In this document: in pieces, positions 24,536 through 33,698 of the stretch
Layout: every line of letters begins with the position of its first letter
Numbering within the stretch: position 1 is the first letter of the stretch
From: Xanthomonas euvesicatoria pv. euvesicatoria
Lineage (GTDB): Bacteria; Pseudomonadota; Gammaproteobacteria; Xanthomonadales; Xanthomonadaceae
Assembly (NCBI RefSeq): GCF_020880415.1
Contig: NZ_JAJIUJ010000069.1
Coordinates: 84,229-148,228 of the forward strand
Reading direction: 5' to 3'
Length of the DNA stretch: 64,000 bases
Translations under genes and position numbers: made by a program
Notes under the pieces: model-generated
Seen by the model: only the letters and a program-made list of their open reading frames with translations
Database searches by the model: none
What the model was told of the DNA's origin: nothing

Positions 24536-25135
24536 CTAGATCGACACCGGCAGCTTGAAGTACGTGCCCAGGCCGTCCAGGAACATCTGTACCGAGATGG
24601 CGACCAGCAGCATGCCCATCAGGCGCTCGATGGCCGTCAGGGCGCGGTGGCCGAGCAGTTTGTACAGCAGCGGCGCGGCGGCCAGGATCGCCGAGGCGCC
24701 GATCCAGGCGATCATCAGCGCAAGGCTCCAGTCCCACAGCCGCGTGGGCTCGTTGCTGCCCATGAGCATCACCGCGGCCATGCCGGACGGGCCGGCCACC
24801 AGCGGGATGGCCAGCGGCACGATGAAGGGTTCGCCGTCGGGAATTTCGCCCATCAGGCCTTCGGGCCGCGGGAAGATCATGCGGATGCCGATCACAAACA
24901 GCACGATGCCGCCGGCAATGGCCACCGATTCCTGGCGCAAGTGCATCAGTTCCAGCGCGTACTTGCCGCCCCACAGGAACGCCATCAACACGCACAGCGC
25001 GATCAGCAGTTCACGCGCAAGCACGAAACGCTGGCGCTTGGGCGGCAGCGGCTTGAGCACGCTGAGGAACACTGGAATGTTGCCCAGCGGGTCGAGAATC
25101 AGAAACAGCAGCAGCGCCGCAGAAAGAATGGTCAT
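24536..25135 (-). CDS. MarC family integral membrane protein
   Basis: 199 aa with six hydrophobic segments in the MarC/YhgN pattern (LLLFLILDPLGNIPVFLS at the start, FLWGGKYALEL, AGGIVLFVIGIRMI, FIVPLAIPLVAGPSGMAAVML, and a C-terminal MLLVAISVQMFLDGL). The function of this family is unsettled; despite the name it is not established as a multidrug resistance factor. I chose ATG at 25135, which overlaps the preceding SDR stop as ATGA; the longer frame from 25198 is inside the SDR gene. Last gene of a three-gene operon with grxD. Confidence 0.9.
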   Translation of the reverse strand: MTILSAALLLFLILDPLGNIPVFLSVLKPLPPKRQRFVLARELLIALCVLMAFLWGGKYALELMHLRQESVAIAGGIVLFVIGIRMIFPRPEGLMGEIPDGEPFIVPLAIPLVAGPSGMAAVMLMGSNEPTRLWDWSLALMIAWIGASAILAAAPLLYKLLGHRALTAIERLMGMLLVAISVQMFLDGLGTYFKLPVSI

Positions 25136-25875
25136 ACCTGCGGACTCCAGATCGCACCGCGATGCGTCGCCCCTGCGGCTGACAGCATGCTGACGCATGC
25201 AGGTGCGTAACGTGCGGCATCGACCGCGTCGTTGTCTTCGTGATGGGTGAAAGCGCGTGCGCGCAATGCGGTGCGCATCGGGCCGGGCTGCAGGCCGCCG
25301 ACGCGGACCGGGCCGGCGGCGGTTTCATGATGCAAGGTGGCGATCAAGCCGCGCTGCGCATGTTGGGCGGCGCCATACGCCCCCCAATAGGCCTGACCCA
25401 CGCGCGCGGGGTCGTCCACCACGAAGACAGCTGCCGCATCGTCCTGCTGCCGCAACAGCGGCAGGCATGCCTGGGTCAGCCAGGCGCGCGCGGTCAGGTT
25501 GACATGCAGGGTGCGTGCGAAATCAGCGGGTGAGACGAGTTCGGTTGGCGTCAGGCCGGAAAAGTCGGCAGCGCACTGCAGCAGACCATGCAGGCCACCA
25601 AGCTCGGTCTGCACCCGTTGCGCAAGCGCGGCGTAGTCGTCCGGGGTGGCGCCGGCCAGATCCAGCGGATACAACAGCGGCTCGGCACCCAGCGCTGCAA
25701 CCGCGTCGTAGACGCGCTCCAGCGGGCGCACCTTGCGACCAAGCAGCACTACCGTGGCGCCGGCAGCCGCGCATGCCTGCGCCGCGGCGGCGCCGAGGCC
25801 ACCGGCGGCGCCGGTGATCAGCACGACGCGCCCCGACAAGGCAGCCGACTGCGGCTGGGCCTGCACCGAACTCAC
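25132..25875 (-). CDS. SDR-family protein (YciK-like) with degenerate active site
   Basis: 247-aa Rossmann protein related to short-chain dehydrogenases such as E. coli YciK. The cofactor loop TGAAGGLG (residues 21-28) is intact. However the NAG motif is CAA (101-103), the catalytic Ser position reads DD (154-155), and YxxxK is Y167-GAA-Q171, so the Lys is lost. Dehydrogenase activity is therefore doubtful; a structural or binding role is possible. Its start overlaps grxD, and marC overlaps its stop. Confidence 0.88.
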   Translation of the reverse strand: MSSVQAQPQSAALSGRVVLITGAAGGLGAAAAQACAAAGATVVLLGRKVRPLERVYDAVAALGAEPLLYPLDLAGATPDDYAALAQRVQTELGGLHGLLQCAADFSGLTPTELVSPADFARTLHVNLTARAWLTQACLPLLRQQDDAAAVFVVDDPARVGQAYWGAYGAAQHAQRGLIATLHHETAAGPVRVGGLQPGPMRTALRARAFTHHEDNDAVDAARYAPACVSMLSAAGATHRGAIWSPQV

Positions 25876-26192
25876 GGCTGGTACGCCTCGCTGACGATGC
25901 GCTTGAGCTCGCCGGCTTCGAACAGTTCCAGCGTGATGTCGCAGCCGCCGATCAGCTCGCCATGGATGAACAGCTGCGGAAACGTGGGCCAGTTGGAGTA
26001 GCGCGGCAGATTGGCGCGCACTTCAGGCTCTTCCAACACGTTGACCGTACGCAGTTGGTCGGCACCGGCGGCCACCAGGGCCTGCACGGCGCGACTGGAA
26101 AACTCGCACATCGGAAATTGCGGGGTGCCTTTCATGAACAGCACGATCGGGTGTTGTTCGACTTCGGCCTGGATCCGTTCCATCACCGGCAT
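25872..26192 (-). CDS. grxD: Monothiol glutaredoxin, Grx4/GrxD type
   Basis: 106-aa single-domain glutaredoxin of the CGFS class, which carries [2Fe-2S] clusters and delivers them to targets. The alignment with E. coli GrxD is direct (IVLFMKGTPQFP, then NWPTFPQLFIHGELIGGCDI), including the TFPQ glutathione-binding loop. The active site reads CEFS at residues 29-32 instead of CGFS. ATG with AGGAGA upstream; a longer in-frame extension to 26795 is antisense to sodB. It is transcribed divergently from the superoxide dismutase gene and overlaps the SDR gene. Confidence 0.93.
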   Translation of the reverse strand: MPVMERIQAEVEQHPIVLFMKGTPQFPMCEFSSRAVQALVAAGADQLRTVNVLEEPEVRANLPRYSNWPTFPQLFIHGELIGGCDITLELFEAGELKRIVSEAYQP

Positions 26193-26312
26193 TGGACTCT
26201 CCTGACTGGGAGCGGCAGGCCCGACCGCCGGTCGGATAAACTTCCGCAAAGGCGCGCATTGTAAGCCTTCAGCGCGACCTATCGCCGCACTCCCTTCGCT
26301 GCCACTGCCATC

Positions 26313-26891
26313 ATGCCGATCGAACACGTTGCACTGCCCTATTCCCGCGCCGCCCTGGAACCGCATCTGTCGTCTGCGACGCTGGAGGCGCATCACGGCG
26401 TCTGTCACCGCAGTGAGGTCGAACAGCTCAACGCACGCCTGGAAGGCAGCGAGTTTGCCGAGCTGACGCTGGAAGACATCATCGCGCAGGCGCAGGGCAC
26501 GTTGTTTCATCTGGCCGCGCAGGTGTGGAACCACAATTTCTATTGGCAGTGCCTGCGTCCGCGCGCTGGCGGGGAGCCGCTTGGGCGGCTGGGCGACGGC
26601 ATCGCCAAATCGTTCGGCGACTTCGTGCATTTCAAGCAGGAGTTCAATCGCGTGGCCCTGAGCACGTTCGGCTCGGGCTGGGTGTGGCTGGTGCAGCGCC
26701 CGGACGGCGCGCTGGCAGTAGTCGCCACACCCAATGCCTCCACCCCGCTCACCGGGCCAGACATTCCGTTGCTCGCCTGCGATATCTGGGAGCACGCGTA
26801 TTACCTGGACTACCAGCAGGATCGTGCGCGCTATCTGGAGGCTTTCTGGAAGCTGGTCAACTGGGATTTCGTCGCAAGCCGGCTGGGCTGA
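26313..26891 (+). CDS. sodB: Iron superoxide dismutase with altered gateway residues
   Basis: 192-aa Fe/Mn superoxide dismutase, gaplessly alignable to E. coli SodB. The metal ligands His27, His74, Asp157 and His161 are all present, as is Gln70 (Fe-type position, AAQVWNH). The second-sphere gateway residues differ: His31 is Cys and Tyr35 is Glu. No signal peptide, so cytoplasmic. It is divergent from grxD with a 120-bp shared upstream region, which suggests joint redox regulation, though I see no clear operator. The usual reaction converts superoxide to oxygen and hydrogen peroxide. Confidence 0.92.
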   Translation: MPIEHVALPYSRAALEPHLSSATLEAHHGVCHRSEVEQLNARLEGSEFAELTLEDIIAQAQGTLFHLAAQVWNHNFYWQCLRPRAGGEPLGRLGDGIAKSFGDFVHFKQEFNRVALSTFGSGWVWLVQRPDGALAVVATPNASTPLTGPDIPLLACDIWEHAYYLDYQQDRARYLEAFWKLVNWDFVASRLG

Positions 26892-27031
26892 CCTGGCCGC
26901 TCAGCTTCCAGCCGCAGATGCGGACCGGCTCATCTGCTGACACATCGCAGAACGGGTCCGCGTCCGACACCGACGCGCCCGCGCAAACGGAGGTGTCGTC
27001 GCGCGTGATCGCAACCGAAACGCTACGCGCC

Positions 27032-28177
27032 TCACCCTTCGTTCAAACGCGCAACCACCGGCCGAGCTTGCGCATCGCGCTGCAACGCCGCGCCGGCATC
27101 GCTCACCGCCAGTGCCAGCGCCTGCGCTGTCTCCGCGCGCAGCGTTGCGTGCCCCACCTTGCGTCCATCGCGCGCTTGCTTGCCGTAGTCGTGCCAATGC
27201 CCACCGGGCACCGCCAGAAACGCCCTGGCCTCTGGCATCGCGCCCAGCCAGTTGAGCATGCAGGCGTAGCCGCGCATCGCAGTACTGCCCAGTGGCAAGC
27301 CAAGGACGGCCCGCACATGATTTTCGAATTGCGAGGTCTCGGCACCTTCGATGGTCCAGTGCCCCGAGTTATGCACGCGCGGCGCCATTTCGTTGGCCAG
27401 CAACTCACCGTCGCGCACGAACAGTTCCAGCGCAAATACACCGACATAGTCGAGCTTTTCCGCCACGGCACGCGCGTGCGATTCGGCCGAGGCTTGAAGG
27501 GCCGCCTCCACGCTCGCCGGTGCCAGGCTGGCCGACAGCACACCGTCCACATGCCAGTTTTCGGTCAACGGCCAGGCGCGGAATTCGCCATCGCGGCCGC
27601 GTACTGCAACCACGCTGACCTCGCGCTGGAACGGCACGAACGCTTCCACGATCAACCCGACGTGCGCCGCCTGGGCGCCAAGCGCGTCCCACGCTGCATC
27701 GGCATCGGCGAGCGTCTTGATCCGGAACTGGCCCTTGCCGTCGTAGCCGAAGCGGCGCGTCTTCAGCACGCAGGGCGTACCGATCCGCGCGAGCGCTGCG
27801 TCCAGGCCGACGCGGTCGTCGATCGCGGCAAACTCGGGCACCGGAATGCCGAGTTCGCGGAACAAGGTTTTTTCGCTGAGCCGGTCCTGCGCAACCGCAA
27901 GCGCCGCCGGACTCGGAAACACCGGCACCTGCGCGGCAAGTTGCTGCGCGCTGGCGGCCGGCACGTTTTCGAAATCGAAGGTGATCACGTCCACCTGCCC
28001 GGCGAATGCGGCAAGGGTCGCCACGTCATCGAACGCGCCAACCTGCAGCGGTGCCACCTGGCCTGCGCAGGCATCGACTGCCGGATCGAAGACCGCAAAG
28101 CGTATGCCGAGCGGCGCACCGGCCAGTACCAGCATGCGCGCCAGCTGGCCGCCACCGAGAATGCCAACCGTGCTCAT
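27032..28177 (-). CDS. purK: N5-carboxyaminoimidazole ribonucleotide synthase PurK
   Basis: 381-aa ATP-grasp enzyme that carboxylates AIR with bicarbonate and ATP to N5-CAIR in purine synthesis. The N-terminal [12 protein letters not shown] motif is followed by the central ATP-grasp domain ([15 protein letters not shown], then [14 protein letters not shown]) and [17 protein letters not shown] with metal ligands. Start ATG overlaps the purE stop (ATGA). The same frame runs on upstream to 28981 but that part is purE and trm112 antisense. Confidence 0.96.
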   Translation of the reverse strand: MSTVGILGGGQLARMLVLAGAPLGIRFAVFDPAVDACAGQVAPLQVGAFDDVATLAAFAGQVDVITFDFENVPAASAQQLAAQVPVFPSPAALAVAQDRLSEKTLFRELGIPVPEFAAIDDRVGLDAALARIGTPCVLKTRRFGYDGKGQFRIKTLADADAAWDALGAQAAHVGLIVEAFVPFQREVSVVAVRGRDGEFRAWPLTENWHVDGVLSASLAPASVEAALQASAESHARAVAEKLDYVGVFALELFVRDGELLANEMAPRVHNSGHWTIEGAETSQFENHVRAVLGLPLGSTAMRGYACMLNWLGAMPEARAFLAVPGGHWHDYGKQARDGRKVGHATLRAETAQALALAVSDAGAALQRDAQARPVVARLNEG

Positions 28178-28677
28178 TGGCGCGGGTCGTCGCTGGCCAT
28201 GACATCGTCGGTCTGCTTGGCGCGGAACTGCGCCAGCGCCTGACCGACCTGCGCCTGCTCGGGCGCCAGCATGGCCGCCGCAAACAACGCCGCATTGGCC
28301 GCGCCCGCATTGCCGATGGCGAAGGTGGCCACCGGAATGCCTGCAGGCATCTGCACGATCGACAGCAGCGAATCCATGCCGTTCAGCGCCTTGGACTGCA
28401 CCGGCACGCCGAGCACCGGCACTGCGGTCTTGGCGGCCAGCATGCCCGGCAGGTGCGCCGCGCCGCCGGCGCCGGCAATGATCGCGCGCAGTCCGCGTGC
28501 GCCCGCCTGCTCGGCGTAGGTGAACAAGACGTCCGGGGTGCGGTGCGCCGAGACCACCTTGACTTCGTACGGCACGCCCAGCGCGTCGAGCTTCTGAGCT
28601 GCATGTTGCATGGTCTCCCAATCCGAACGGGAACCCATCACGATGCCGACCAGCGGCGCGGAGTGGTTGGAGGTCAT
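28174..28677 (-). CDS. purE: N5-CAIR mutase PurE
   Basis: 167-aa class I PurE, which converts N5-CAIR to CAIR in de novo purine synthesis. The signatures [22 protein letters not shown] (catalytic His) and [11 protein letters not shown] are intact. It is slightly longer at the C-terminus ([13 protein letters not shown]) than typical. First gene of purEK, divergent from the Trm112-like gene across 58 bp. Confidence 0.96.
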   Translation of the reverse strand: MTSNHSAPLVGIVMGSRSDWETMQHAAQKLDALGVPYEVKVVSAHRTPDVLFTYAEQAGARGLRAIIAGAGGAAHLPGMLAAKTAVPVLGVPVQSKALNGMDSLLSIVQMPAGIPVATFAIGNAGAANAALFAAAMLAPEQAQVGQALAQFRAKQTDDVMASDDPRQ

Positions 28678-28735
28678 GGCCCTGCCCTGCGGTAAAGACG
28701 TATTCTAGCCAATCTCCACGCAAGACAAGACTTCG

Positions 28736-29005
28736 ATGGATCGCAAATTGCTCGACCTGCTGTGCTCGCCCGACACCCGCCAGCCGCTTTCGCTGCTCGA
28801 CGGCAAGGGCCTGGAAGCACTCAATGCCGCCATCGCAGGCGGAACCCTGCAGCGCGCCGACGGCACCGCACAAACCCAGCCGCTGCGTGAAGCGCTGATC
28901 ACCCGCGACCGCAAGCAGATCTTCCGCGTCGACGACGGCATTCCGGTGCTGCTGGCCGAAGAAGCCATCGCCACCGCACAAATCGCCGACTTCCCCGAGA
29001 AGTGA
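28736..29005 (+). CDS. Trm112-like / UPF0434 (YcaR) family protein
   Basis: 89-aa protein beginning MDRKLLDLLCSPDTRQPL, the pattern of the Trm112p-like family, and ending in the typical IPVLLAEEA motif. E. coli YcaR is about 60 aa; here about 30 residues (AALNAAIAGGTLQ region) are inserted between the usual Cys motif and C-terminal strand. Only one Cys is left, so zinc binding is unlikely. It overlaps nadC (GTGA). Confidence 0.85.
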   Translation: MDRKLLDLLCSPDTRQPLSLLDGKGLEALNAAIAGGTLQRADGTAQTQPLREALITRDRKQIFRVDDGIPVLLAEEAIATAQIADFPEK

Positions 29006-29889
29006 GCCTGTCTCAGCACACCAACGTGCCGGCCGCGCCGCCCGCCGAATCGATCGACGCCGACGTAGCGCGTGCCCTGGCCGAAGACATCGGCAGCGGC
29101 GACGTCACCGCCGCACTGCTACCCGACCAAGCCGACAGCGCCTACCTGCTGTGCAAGCAGGACGCGGTCATCGCCGGCCGCCCCTGGTTCGATGCCACCC
29201 ACCGCGCGCTCGACCCGCAGGTACGCATCGACTGGCACGTGCACGAAGGCCAGCACGTCGGCGCCGGCACGGTGCTCGCGCTGTTGCAGGGGCGCAGCCG
29301 TAGCCTGGTCAGTGCCGAACGCACTTCGCTCAATTTCATGCAGACACTGTCTGCCACGGCGACCACCACCGCGGCGTATGTGACTGCGGTGGCCGGGACG
29401 CGCGCGCGCATCCTGGACACGCGCAAGACGCTGCCGGGCCTGCGCGCCGCGCAGAAATACGCCGTGCGCTGCGGCGGTGGCGACAATCACCGCATCGGCC
29501 TGTTCGACACGGTGATGCTCAAGGAGAACCACATCCGCGCCGCCGGTTCGCTGAGCGCGGCCGTGCATGCCGCACGCGCGCAGCAACCGCAGCTGCCGCT
29601 GGTGGTGGAAGTGGAAACGCTGGAGCAACTGCACGAAGCACTGCAGGTTGGCTGCACGCGCATCCTGATCGACGACTTCGACCAGGCCATGCGCCGAGAA
29701 GCGGTGCGTCTCGTTGCTGCGCTACCGCCGGAACGACGCATTCCGCTGGAAGTCTCCGGCAGCGTGGATCTGGCCGGCATTCGCGCAATTGCCGAAGACG
29801 GGGTGGACTGCATCTCGATTGGCGGACTCACCAAGCATGTGCAGGCAGTGGATCTGTCGCTCAAACTCGGCCCACCGCCAGCGCGCTGA
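29002..29889 (+). CDS. nadC: Quinolinate phosphoribosyltransferase (decarboxylating)
   Basis: 295 aa; forms nicotinate mononucleotide from quinolinate and PRPP in NAD synthesis. Signatures: LAEDIGSGDVTAALL, SAERTSLNFMQTLSATAT, DTRKTLPGLRAAQKYAVRCGGGDNHRIGL (substrate-binding Arg/Lys) and ISIGGLTKHVQAVDLSLKL at the end. The GTG start overlaps the Trm112-like stop. No nadA or nadB is nearby. Confidence 0.96.
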   Translation: MSLSQHTNVPAAPPAESIDADVARALAEDIGSGDVTAALLPDQADSAYLLCKQDAVIAGRPWFDATHRALDPQVRIDWHVHEGQHVGAGTVLALLQGRSRSLVSAERTSLNFMQTLSATATTTAAYVTAVAGTRARILDTRKTLPGLRAAQKYAVRCGGGDNHRIGLFDTVMLKENHIRAAGSLSAAVHAARAQQPQLPLVVEVETLEQLHEALQVGCTRILIDDFDQAMRREAVRLVAALPPERRIPLEVSGSVDLAGIRAIAEDGVDCISIGGLTKHVQAVDLSLKLGPPPAR

Positions 29890-29951
29890 TTTCACGCGTG
29901 CGCGCAGCCGGCTCTGGCAGCCTGCTGCGATTGTTCCGTGCAGGACCTGCA

Positions 29952-31004
29952 ATGACCGTCAAACCTTGGCCGTGGATCTGCTTCTTGCTGGCAGGTATCG
30001 GAAGTAGCGCTGCGGCTGCGGAGGTGTGCGATATCCCGCCACGGTTCGGAACGAGTCCTGCCGCGATCGCCATCGTGCGCAGCGCCTGCAATGAGCATCG
30101 GTTGTGGCAACGCCCGTTTATCGATGCCAAGGGACGCCTGGCCAGCCTGGGCGTCACAGAAGCCGAATCGGGCTATCTCGCCGATCACGGCGTGGTCGCC
30201 TGGCAACGCGTTGCAGGCTACTGGCGCGACAGTGGCACGCTTGCGTCGATGGGCGGACGCCCCGGCGCATCGAGCTGCGCGGCACTGGATGGTACGCGCT
30301 ACACCGCCAGCGACTGCCGCGCATTTCTGATCGACAACCCATGGTCGGCCGCTTTCATCTCCTGGGTGATGACGCAGTCGGGGCTGAGCGGTTTTCATCG
30401 CTCCGCGCGCCATCTGGATTACATCCGCAGCGCCTACAACGACGGCACTACCGGACCGTACCGGTTCACCGATCCAGCGGTCGAGAAGCCGGCGCCCGGC
30501 GATCTGCTGTGCCTGCTGCGCGGCCGCAGCACCGCGTTGGGCTATGCCGGCCTGAAGGCCGCGCTGGGCGGCAGCGCACCGATGCCATGGCAGTCGCATT
30601 GCGATGTGGTGGTGGCCGCCAACGTCGGCGGCGATCGCACGCTGTATCTGATCGGCGGCAACGTATTCAACACGGTGATGATGCGCAAGATGCCGCTGGA
30701 TCGCGCCGGCCGCGTGGTGTTGCCAACACCGCAATCGGACAGCAGCCAGGACCAGAACGAAGACAGCCTGGGCATCGCCAGCGAATGCACGCCGGCGCAC
30801 GAAGACCTGTGCGACTTCAATCGCCGCGACTGGGCTGCGCTGTTGAAGCTGCGTCCTGATGCAGCGATGGTTGCGCCGCCACCCACTGCGCCGCTGCCGA
30901 CACCCGACACCGCACCCACAGAACAAACGATGCCGCCGGGCTTCCCACGCGTCGTGCCGCCGCGTCCGCAAACGCAGCAAGCGCCGACGGAGCAGCAAGG
31001 ATAG
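29952..31004 (+). CDS. DUF2272 domain secreted protein (possible NlpC/P60-like fold)
   Basis: 350 aa from ATG at 29952. A Sec signal peptide (WICFLLAGIGSSAAAAE) is followed by the DUF2272 domain (residues 100-250) and a Pro/Thr/Gln-rich tail of about 60 residues. PWSAAFISWVMTQSG resembles the PWCAAFVSWV nucleophile helix of CHAP/NlpC cysteine hydrolases with Ser in place of Cys, and a GDLL turn and a later SHCDVVV strand follow. I infer a peptidoglycan or peptide hydrolase-like fold in the periplasm, but activity is unknown. An in-frame start at 29898 is less likely. Confidence 0.75.
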   Translation: MTVKPWPWICFLLAGIGSSAAAAEVCDIPPRFGTSPAAIAIVRSACNEHRLWQRPFIDAKGRLASLGVTEAESGYLADHGVVAWQRVAGYWRDSGTLASMGGRPGASSCAALDGTRYTASDCRAFLIDNPWSAAFISWVMTQSGLSGFHRSARHLDYIRSAYNDGTTGPYRFTDPAVEKPAPGDLLCLLRGRSTALGYAGLKAALGGSAPMPWQSHCDVVVAANVGGDRTLYLIGGNVFNTVMMRKMPLDRAGRVVLPTPQSDSSQDQNEDSLGIASECTPAHEDLCDFNRRDWAALLKLRPDAAMVAPPPTAPLPTPDTAPTEQTMPPGFPRVVPPRPQTQQAPTEQQG

Positions 31005-31025
31005 ATCGAAGCAGTAACGCCGGGC

Positions 31026-31117
31026 GTACCCTCATCGGTCCCTGCGGGGCACCTTCTCCCAATGGAAGAAGGATTCAAAGCCCCTCTCCCGCGGGAGAGG
31101 GCTTGAGGTGAGGGTAC
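31026..31117. repeat. Composite hairpin repeat, copy A
   Basis: A 92-bp element bounded by inverted GTACCCTCA / TGAGGGTAC ends. The left module carries CCTTC-TCCC-N-GAAGG and the right module carries GCCCCTCTCCC/GGGAGAGGGC, two internal hairpins. It resembles REP/MITE-like intergenic repeats common in Xanthomonas. It lies just past the DUF2272 gene. Confidence 0.75.
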
Positions 31118-31206
31118 GGTGCGAAGCCCTTGCTCGCCTTCACCCCATTCAGCGTTGCACGCCCCCGTCCAGCGCTGTGCGCCCTTCTCCAGAGATGAAA
31201 AGAAAT

Positions 31207-31340
31207 CCAAGCCCCTCTCCTGCAGGAGAGGGCTTGGGGCGAGGGTACGGGCAAGCCACTTACGTTCCGAATATCACGAGGCCTTGCACGTACCCTCATT
31301 CGCCCCTTTGGAGCACCTTCTCCCGCAGCGAGAAGGGATC
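31207..31340. repeat. Composite hairpin repeat, half copies B and C
   Basis: 31207-31247 is a second right-hand module (CCAAGCCCCTCTCC, then GGAGAGGGCTTGG, then GAGGGTAC), and 31289-31340 is a second left-hand module (GTACCCTCA, then CACCTTCTCCC, then GAGAAGG). With copy A they show that the element is modular. The remaining sequence of this 411-bp gap between the DUF2272 gene and pnp is the pnp terminator; nothing else is seen. Confidence 0.65.
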
Positions 31341-31351
31341 AAGTGCACAAC

Positions 31352-31374
31352 AAAAAAGCGGGCCGAAGCCCGCT
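31352..31374 (-). terminator. Terminator of the rimP-pnp operon
   Basis: Minus-strand AGCGGGC-TTCG-GCCCGCT followed by six T residues, 42 nt after the pnp stop. The UUCG tetraloop makes it a very strong intrinsic terminator. Confidence 0.95.
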
Positions 31375-31415
31375 CTTTCGTCATGCATCACGCATGCTGC
31401 ATCAGCACGCTGCGA

Positions 31416-33530
31416 TTACTCGGCCGACGCCTGCACGCCTTCGCCTTCTTCCACTGCCTTGATCGACAGACGGATGCGGCCCTGCTTGTCCACTTCCAGC
31501 ACCTTGACGCGGACCAGATCGCCTTCCTTCAACTTGTCGCCGACCTTCTCCACACGCTCGCTGGAAATCTGCGACACGTGCACCAGGCCGTCCTTGCCCG
31601 GCAGGATGGTGACGAACGCACCGAAGTCCATGATCTTGGCGACTTTGCCTTCGTAGATGCGGCCCGGCTCCACGTCCGAGGTGATCTGCTCGATGCGCGA
31701 CTTCGCAGCCTGCGCGGCAATGGCATTGACGGAGGCGATGATGATCGTGCCATCGTCCTGGATGTCGATCTGCGTACCGGTTTCCTTGGTGATGGCCTGG
31801 ATGGTCGAGCCACCCTTGCCGATCACTTCGCGGATCTTGTCCGGGTGGATCTTGATGGTCAGCAGGCGCGGCGCGTAGTCGCTCAATTCCTGACGCGGGG
31901 TGGTCAGCGCATGGGCCATCTCGCCCAGAATGTGCAGGCGGCCAGCCTTGGCCTGCTGCAAGGCCTGCTTCATGATCTCTTCGGTGATGCCTTCGATCTT
32001 GATGTCCATCTGCAGCGCGGACACGCCTTCGGCAGTACCGGCCACCTTGAAGTCCATGTCGCCGAGGTGATCTTCGTCACCCAGGATGTCGGAGAGCACG
32101 ACGAAGTCGTTGCCTTCCTTGACCAGACCCATTGCGATACCCGCGACCGGCGCCTTGATCGGCACGCCGGCATCCATCAGCGCCAGCGAGCTGCCGCAGA
32201 CCGATGCCATCGAGGACGAACCGTTGGACTCGGTGATTTCCGAGACCACGCGAATGGTGTACGGGAATTCTTCCAGGGTCGGCATCACAGCCAGCACGCC
32301 GCGCTTGGCCAGGCGGCCGTGGCCGATTTCGCGGCGCTTCGGCGCACCGAAACGGCCGCACTCGCCCACCGAGTACGGAGGGAAGTTGTAATGGAACAGG
32401 AAGTTTTCCTTGTACTCGCCCGACACTGCGTCGATGACCTGACCGTCGCGCGCGGTGCCCAGCGTGGTGATCACGATCGCCTGCGTCTCGCCGCGGGTAA
32501 ACAGCGCCGAGCCATGGGTCCGCGGCAACACGCCAGCCTTGGCGCTGATCGGACGCACGGTGTCCAGTGCACGGCCGTCGATACGCACCTTGCTGCTCAA
32601 CACCGAACCACGCATGGTCTGGTATTCCAGCTCGCCGAATTCCTTGGCCAGATCGCCGGCAGCCCAGCCTTCGATGGTGGCGCGCGGCGCCAGTGCGCCC
32701 AGCACGTCCTTCTTGATCGCCGAAATCGCATCGCGGCGCTGCAGCTTGTCGCGCACCTGGAATGCCGACGCGAGCTGATCGCCCACAGCTTCCTTCAGTG
32801 CGGCGATCATGCCCTCGTTCTTTGCCGGAGCCACCCAGTCGGACGGCTTGGTGCCGGCTTCGACGGTCAGCTCGTTGATGACGTTGATGACCTTCTGCAT
32901 CTCGCGATGACCGAACGTCACTGCGCCCAGCATCACTTCTTCGGACAGCAGCTCGGCTTCGGACTCGACCATCAGCACCGCGTTGGCGGTACCGGCCACG
33001 ACCAGCTCCAGCTGCGAATCCTTCAGCTCGGTCACGGTCGGGTTGAGGATGTATTCACCGTTCTTGTAGCCGACCTTGGCAGCGCCGATCGGGCCCTTGA
33101 AGGGGGTGCCGGCCAGCGACAGGGCAGCCGAGGCGCCGATCAGCGCGGCGATGTCGCCGTCGATGTCCGGGTTCATCGACATCACGGTGGCGATGATCTG
33201 CACTTCGTTCTTGTAGTCCTCCGGGAACAGCGGACGGATCGGACGATCGATCAGGCGCGAGATCAACGTTTCCTTCTCGGTCGCGCGTCCTTCGCGCTTG
33301 AAGAAGCCGCCCGGGATGCGGCCGCCAGCGTAGAACTTCTCCTGATAATCGACCGTCAGAGGAAAGAAGTCCTGCCCTTCGCGCGCGCTCTTGGCGGCGA
33401 CGGCGGTGACCAGCAGTACGGTGTCGTCGAACTTGACGATCACGGCGCCGCCTGCCTGGCGAGCGATTTCGCCCGTCTCAAGAGTGACGGTGTGCTTGCC
33501 GTACTGGAAGGTTTTGGTGATTTTTGCCAC
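31416..33530 (-). CDS. pnp: Polynucleotide phosphorylase
   Basis: 704-aa 3'-5' phosphorolytic exoribonuclease, part of RNA turnover. Two RNase PH domains (first with [29 protein letters not shown], second with [15 protein letters not shown] and [14 protein letters not shown]), then KH ([15 protein letters not shown]) and S1 ([18 protein letters not shown]) domains. GTG at 33530 with AAGGGA upstream gives the standard length; the frame to 33659 is not needed. It follows rpsO, whose terminator lies between them, as in E. coli. Confidence 0.97.
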   Translation of the reverse strand: MAKITKTFQYGKHTVTLETGEIARQAGGAVIVKFDDTVLLVTAVAAKSAREGQDFFPLTVDYQEKFYAGGRIPGGFFKREGRATEKETLISRLIDRPIRPLFPEDYKNEVQIIATVMSMNPDIDGDIAALIGASAALSLAGTPFKGPIGAAKVGYKNGEYILNPTVTELKDSQLELVVAGTANAVLMVESEAELLSEEVMLGAVTFGHREMQKVINVINELTVEAGTKPSDWVAPAKNEGMIAALKEAVGDQLASAFQVRDKLQRRDAISAIKKDVLGALAPRATIEGWAAGDLAKEFGELEYQTMRGSVLSSKVRIDGRALDTVRPISAKAGVLPRTHGSALFTRGETQAIVITTLGTARDGQVIDAVSGEYKENFLFHYNFPPYSVGECGRFGAPKRREIGHGRLAKRGVLAVMPTLEEFPYTIRVVSEITESNGSSSMASVCGSSLALMDAGVPIKAPVAGIAMGLVKEGNDFVVLSDILGDEDHLGDMDFKVAGTAEGVSALQMDIKIEGITEEIMKQALQQAKAGRLHILGEMAHALTTPRQELSDYAPRLLTIKIHPDKIREVIGKGGSTIQAITKETGTQIDIQDDGTIIIASVNAIAAQAAKSRIEQITSDVEPGRIYEGKVAKIMDFGAFVTILPGKDGLVHVSQISSERVEKVGDKLKEGDLVRVKVLEVDKQGRIRLSIKAVEEGEGVQASAE

Positions 33531-33652
33531 GGAGGTTTTTTCCCTTAGGTATTGCTGTCTGCGTTGGACCGTCGTCGACCCATGCCGAGAACGGGCGGCC
33601 GGGAGGCTCCGGCCCAAGAGTGCGTATTGCTTAAGACGTAGTGCGATTGACC

Positions 33653-33685
33653 AAAACAAAACCGCGGCGCATCGCTGCGCCGCGG
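33653..33685 (-). terminator. Terminator between rpsO and pnp
   Basis: Minus-strand CCGCGGCGCA-GCGA-TGCGCCGCGG stem followed by TTTTGTTTTG. It sits 14 nt after the rpsO stop. Because pnp is cotranscribed with rpsO in relatives, partial readthrough is expected. Confidence 0.9.
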
Positions 33686-33698
33686 CGGTAGGACTCGA

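Noticed and set aside
24321..24995. Minus-strand frame overlapping the marC homologue
   Set aside because: It is marC read in another frame; no independent start signal or domain.
27032..28981. A 649-aa PurK fusion reading on through purE
   Set aside because: The upstream 260 codons are antisense or out-of-frame to purE and the Trm112-like gene; an ATGA start at 28177 gives standard PurK.
31119..33548. 809-codon plus-strand open frame over pnp
   Set aside because: Antisense to pnp with typical GC-rich shadow composition; no domain is recognisable.
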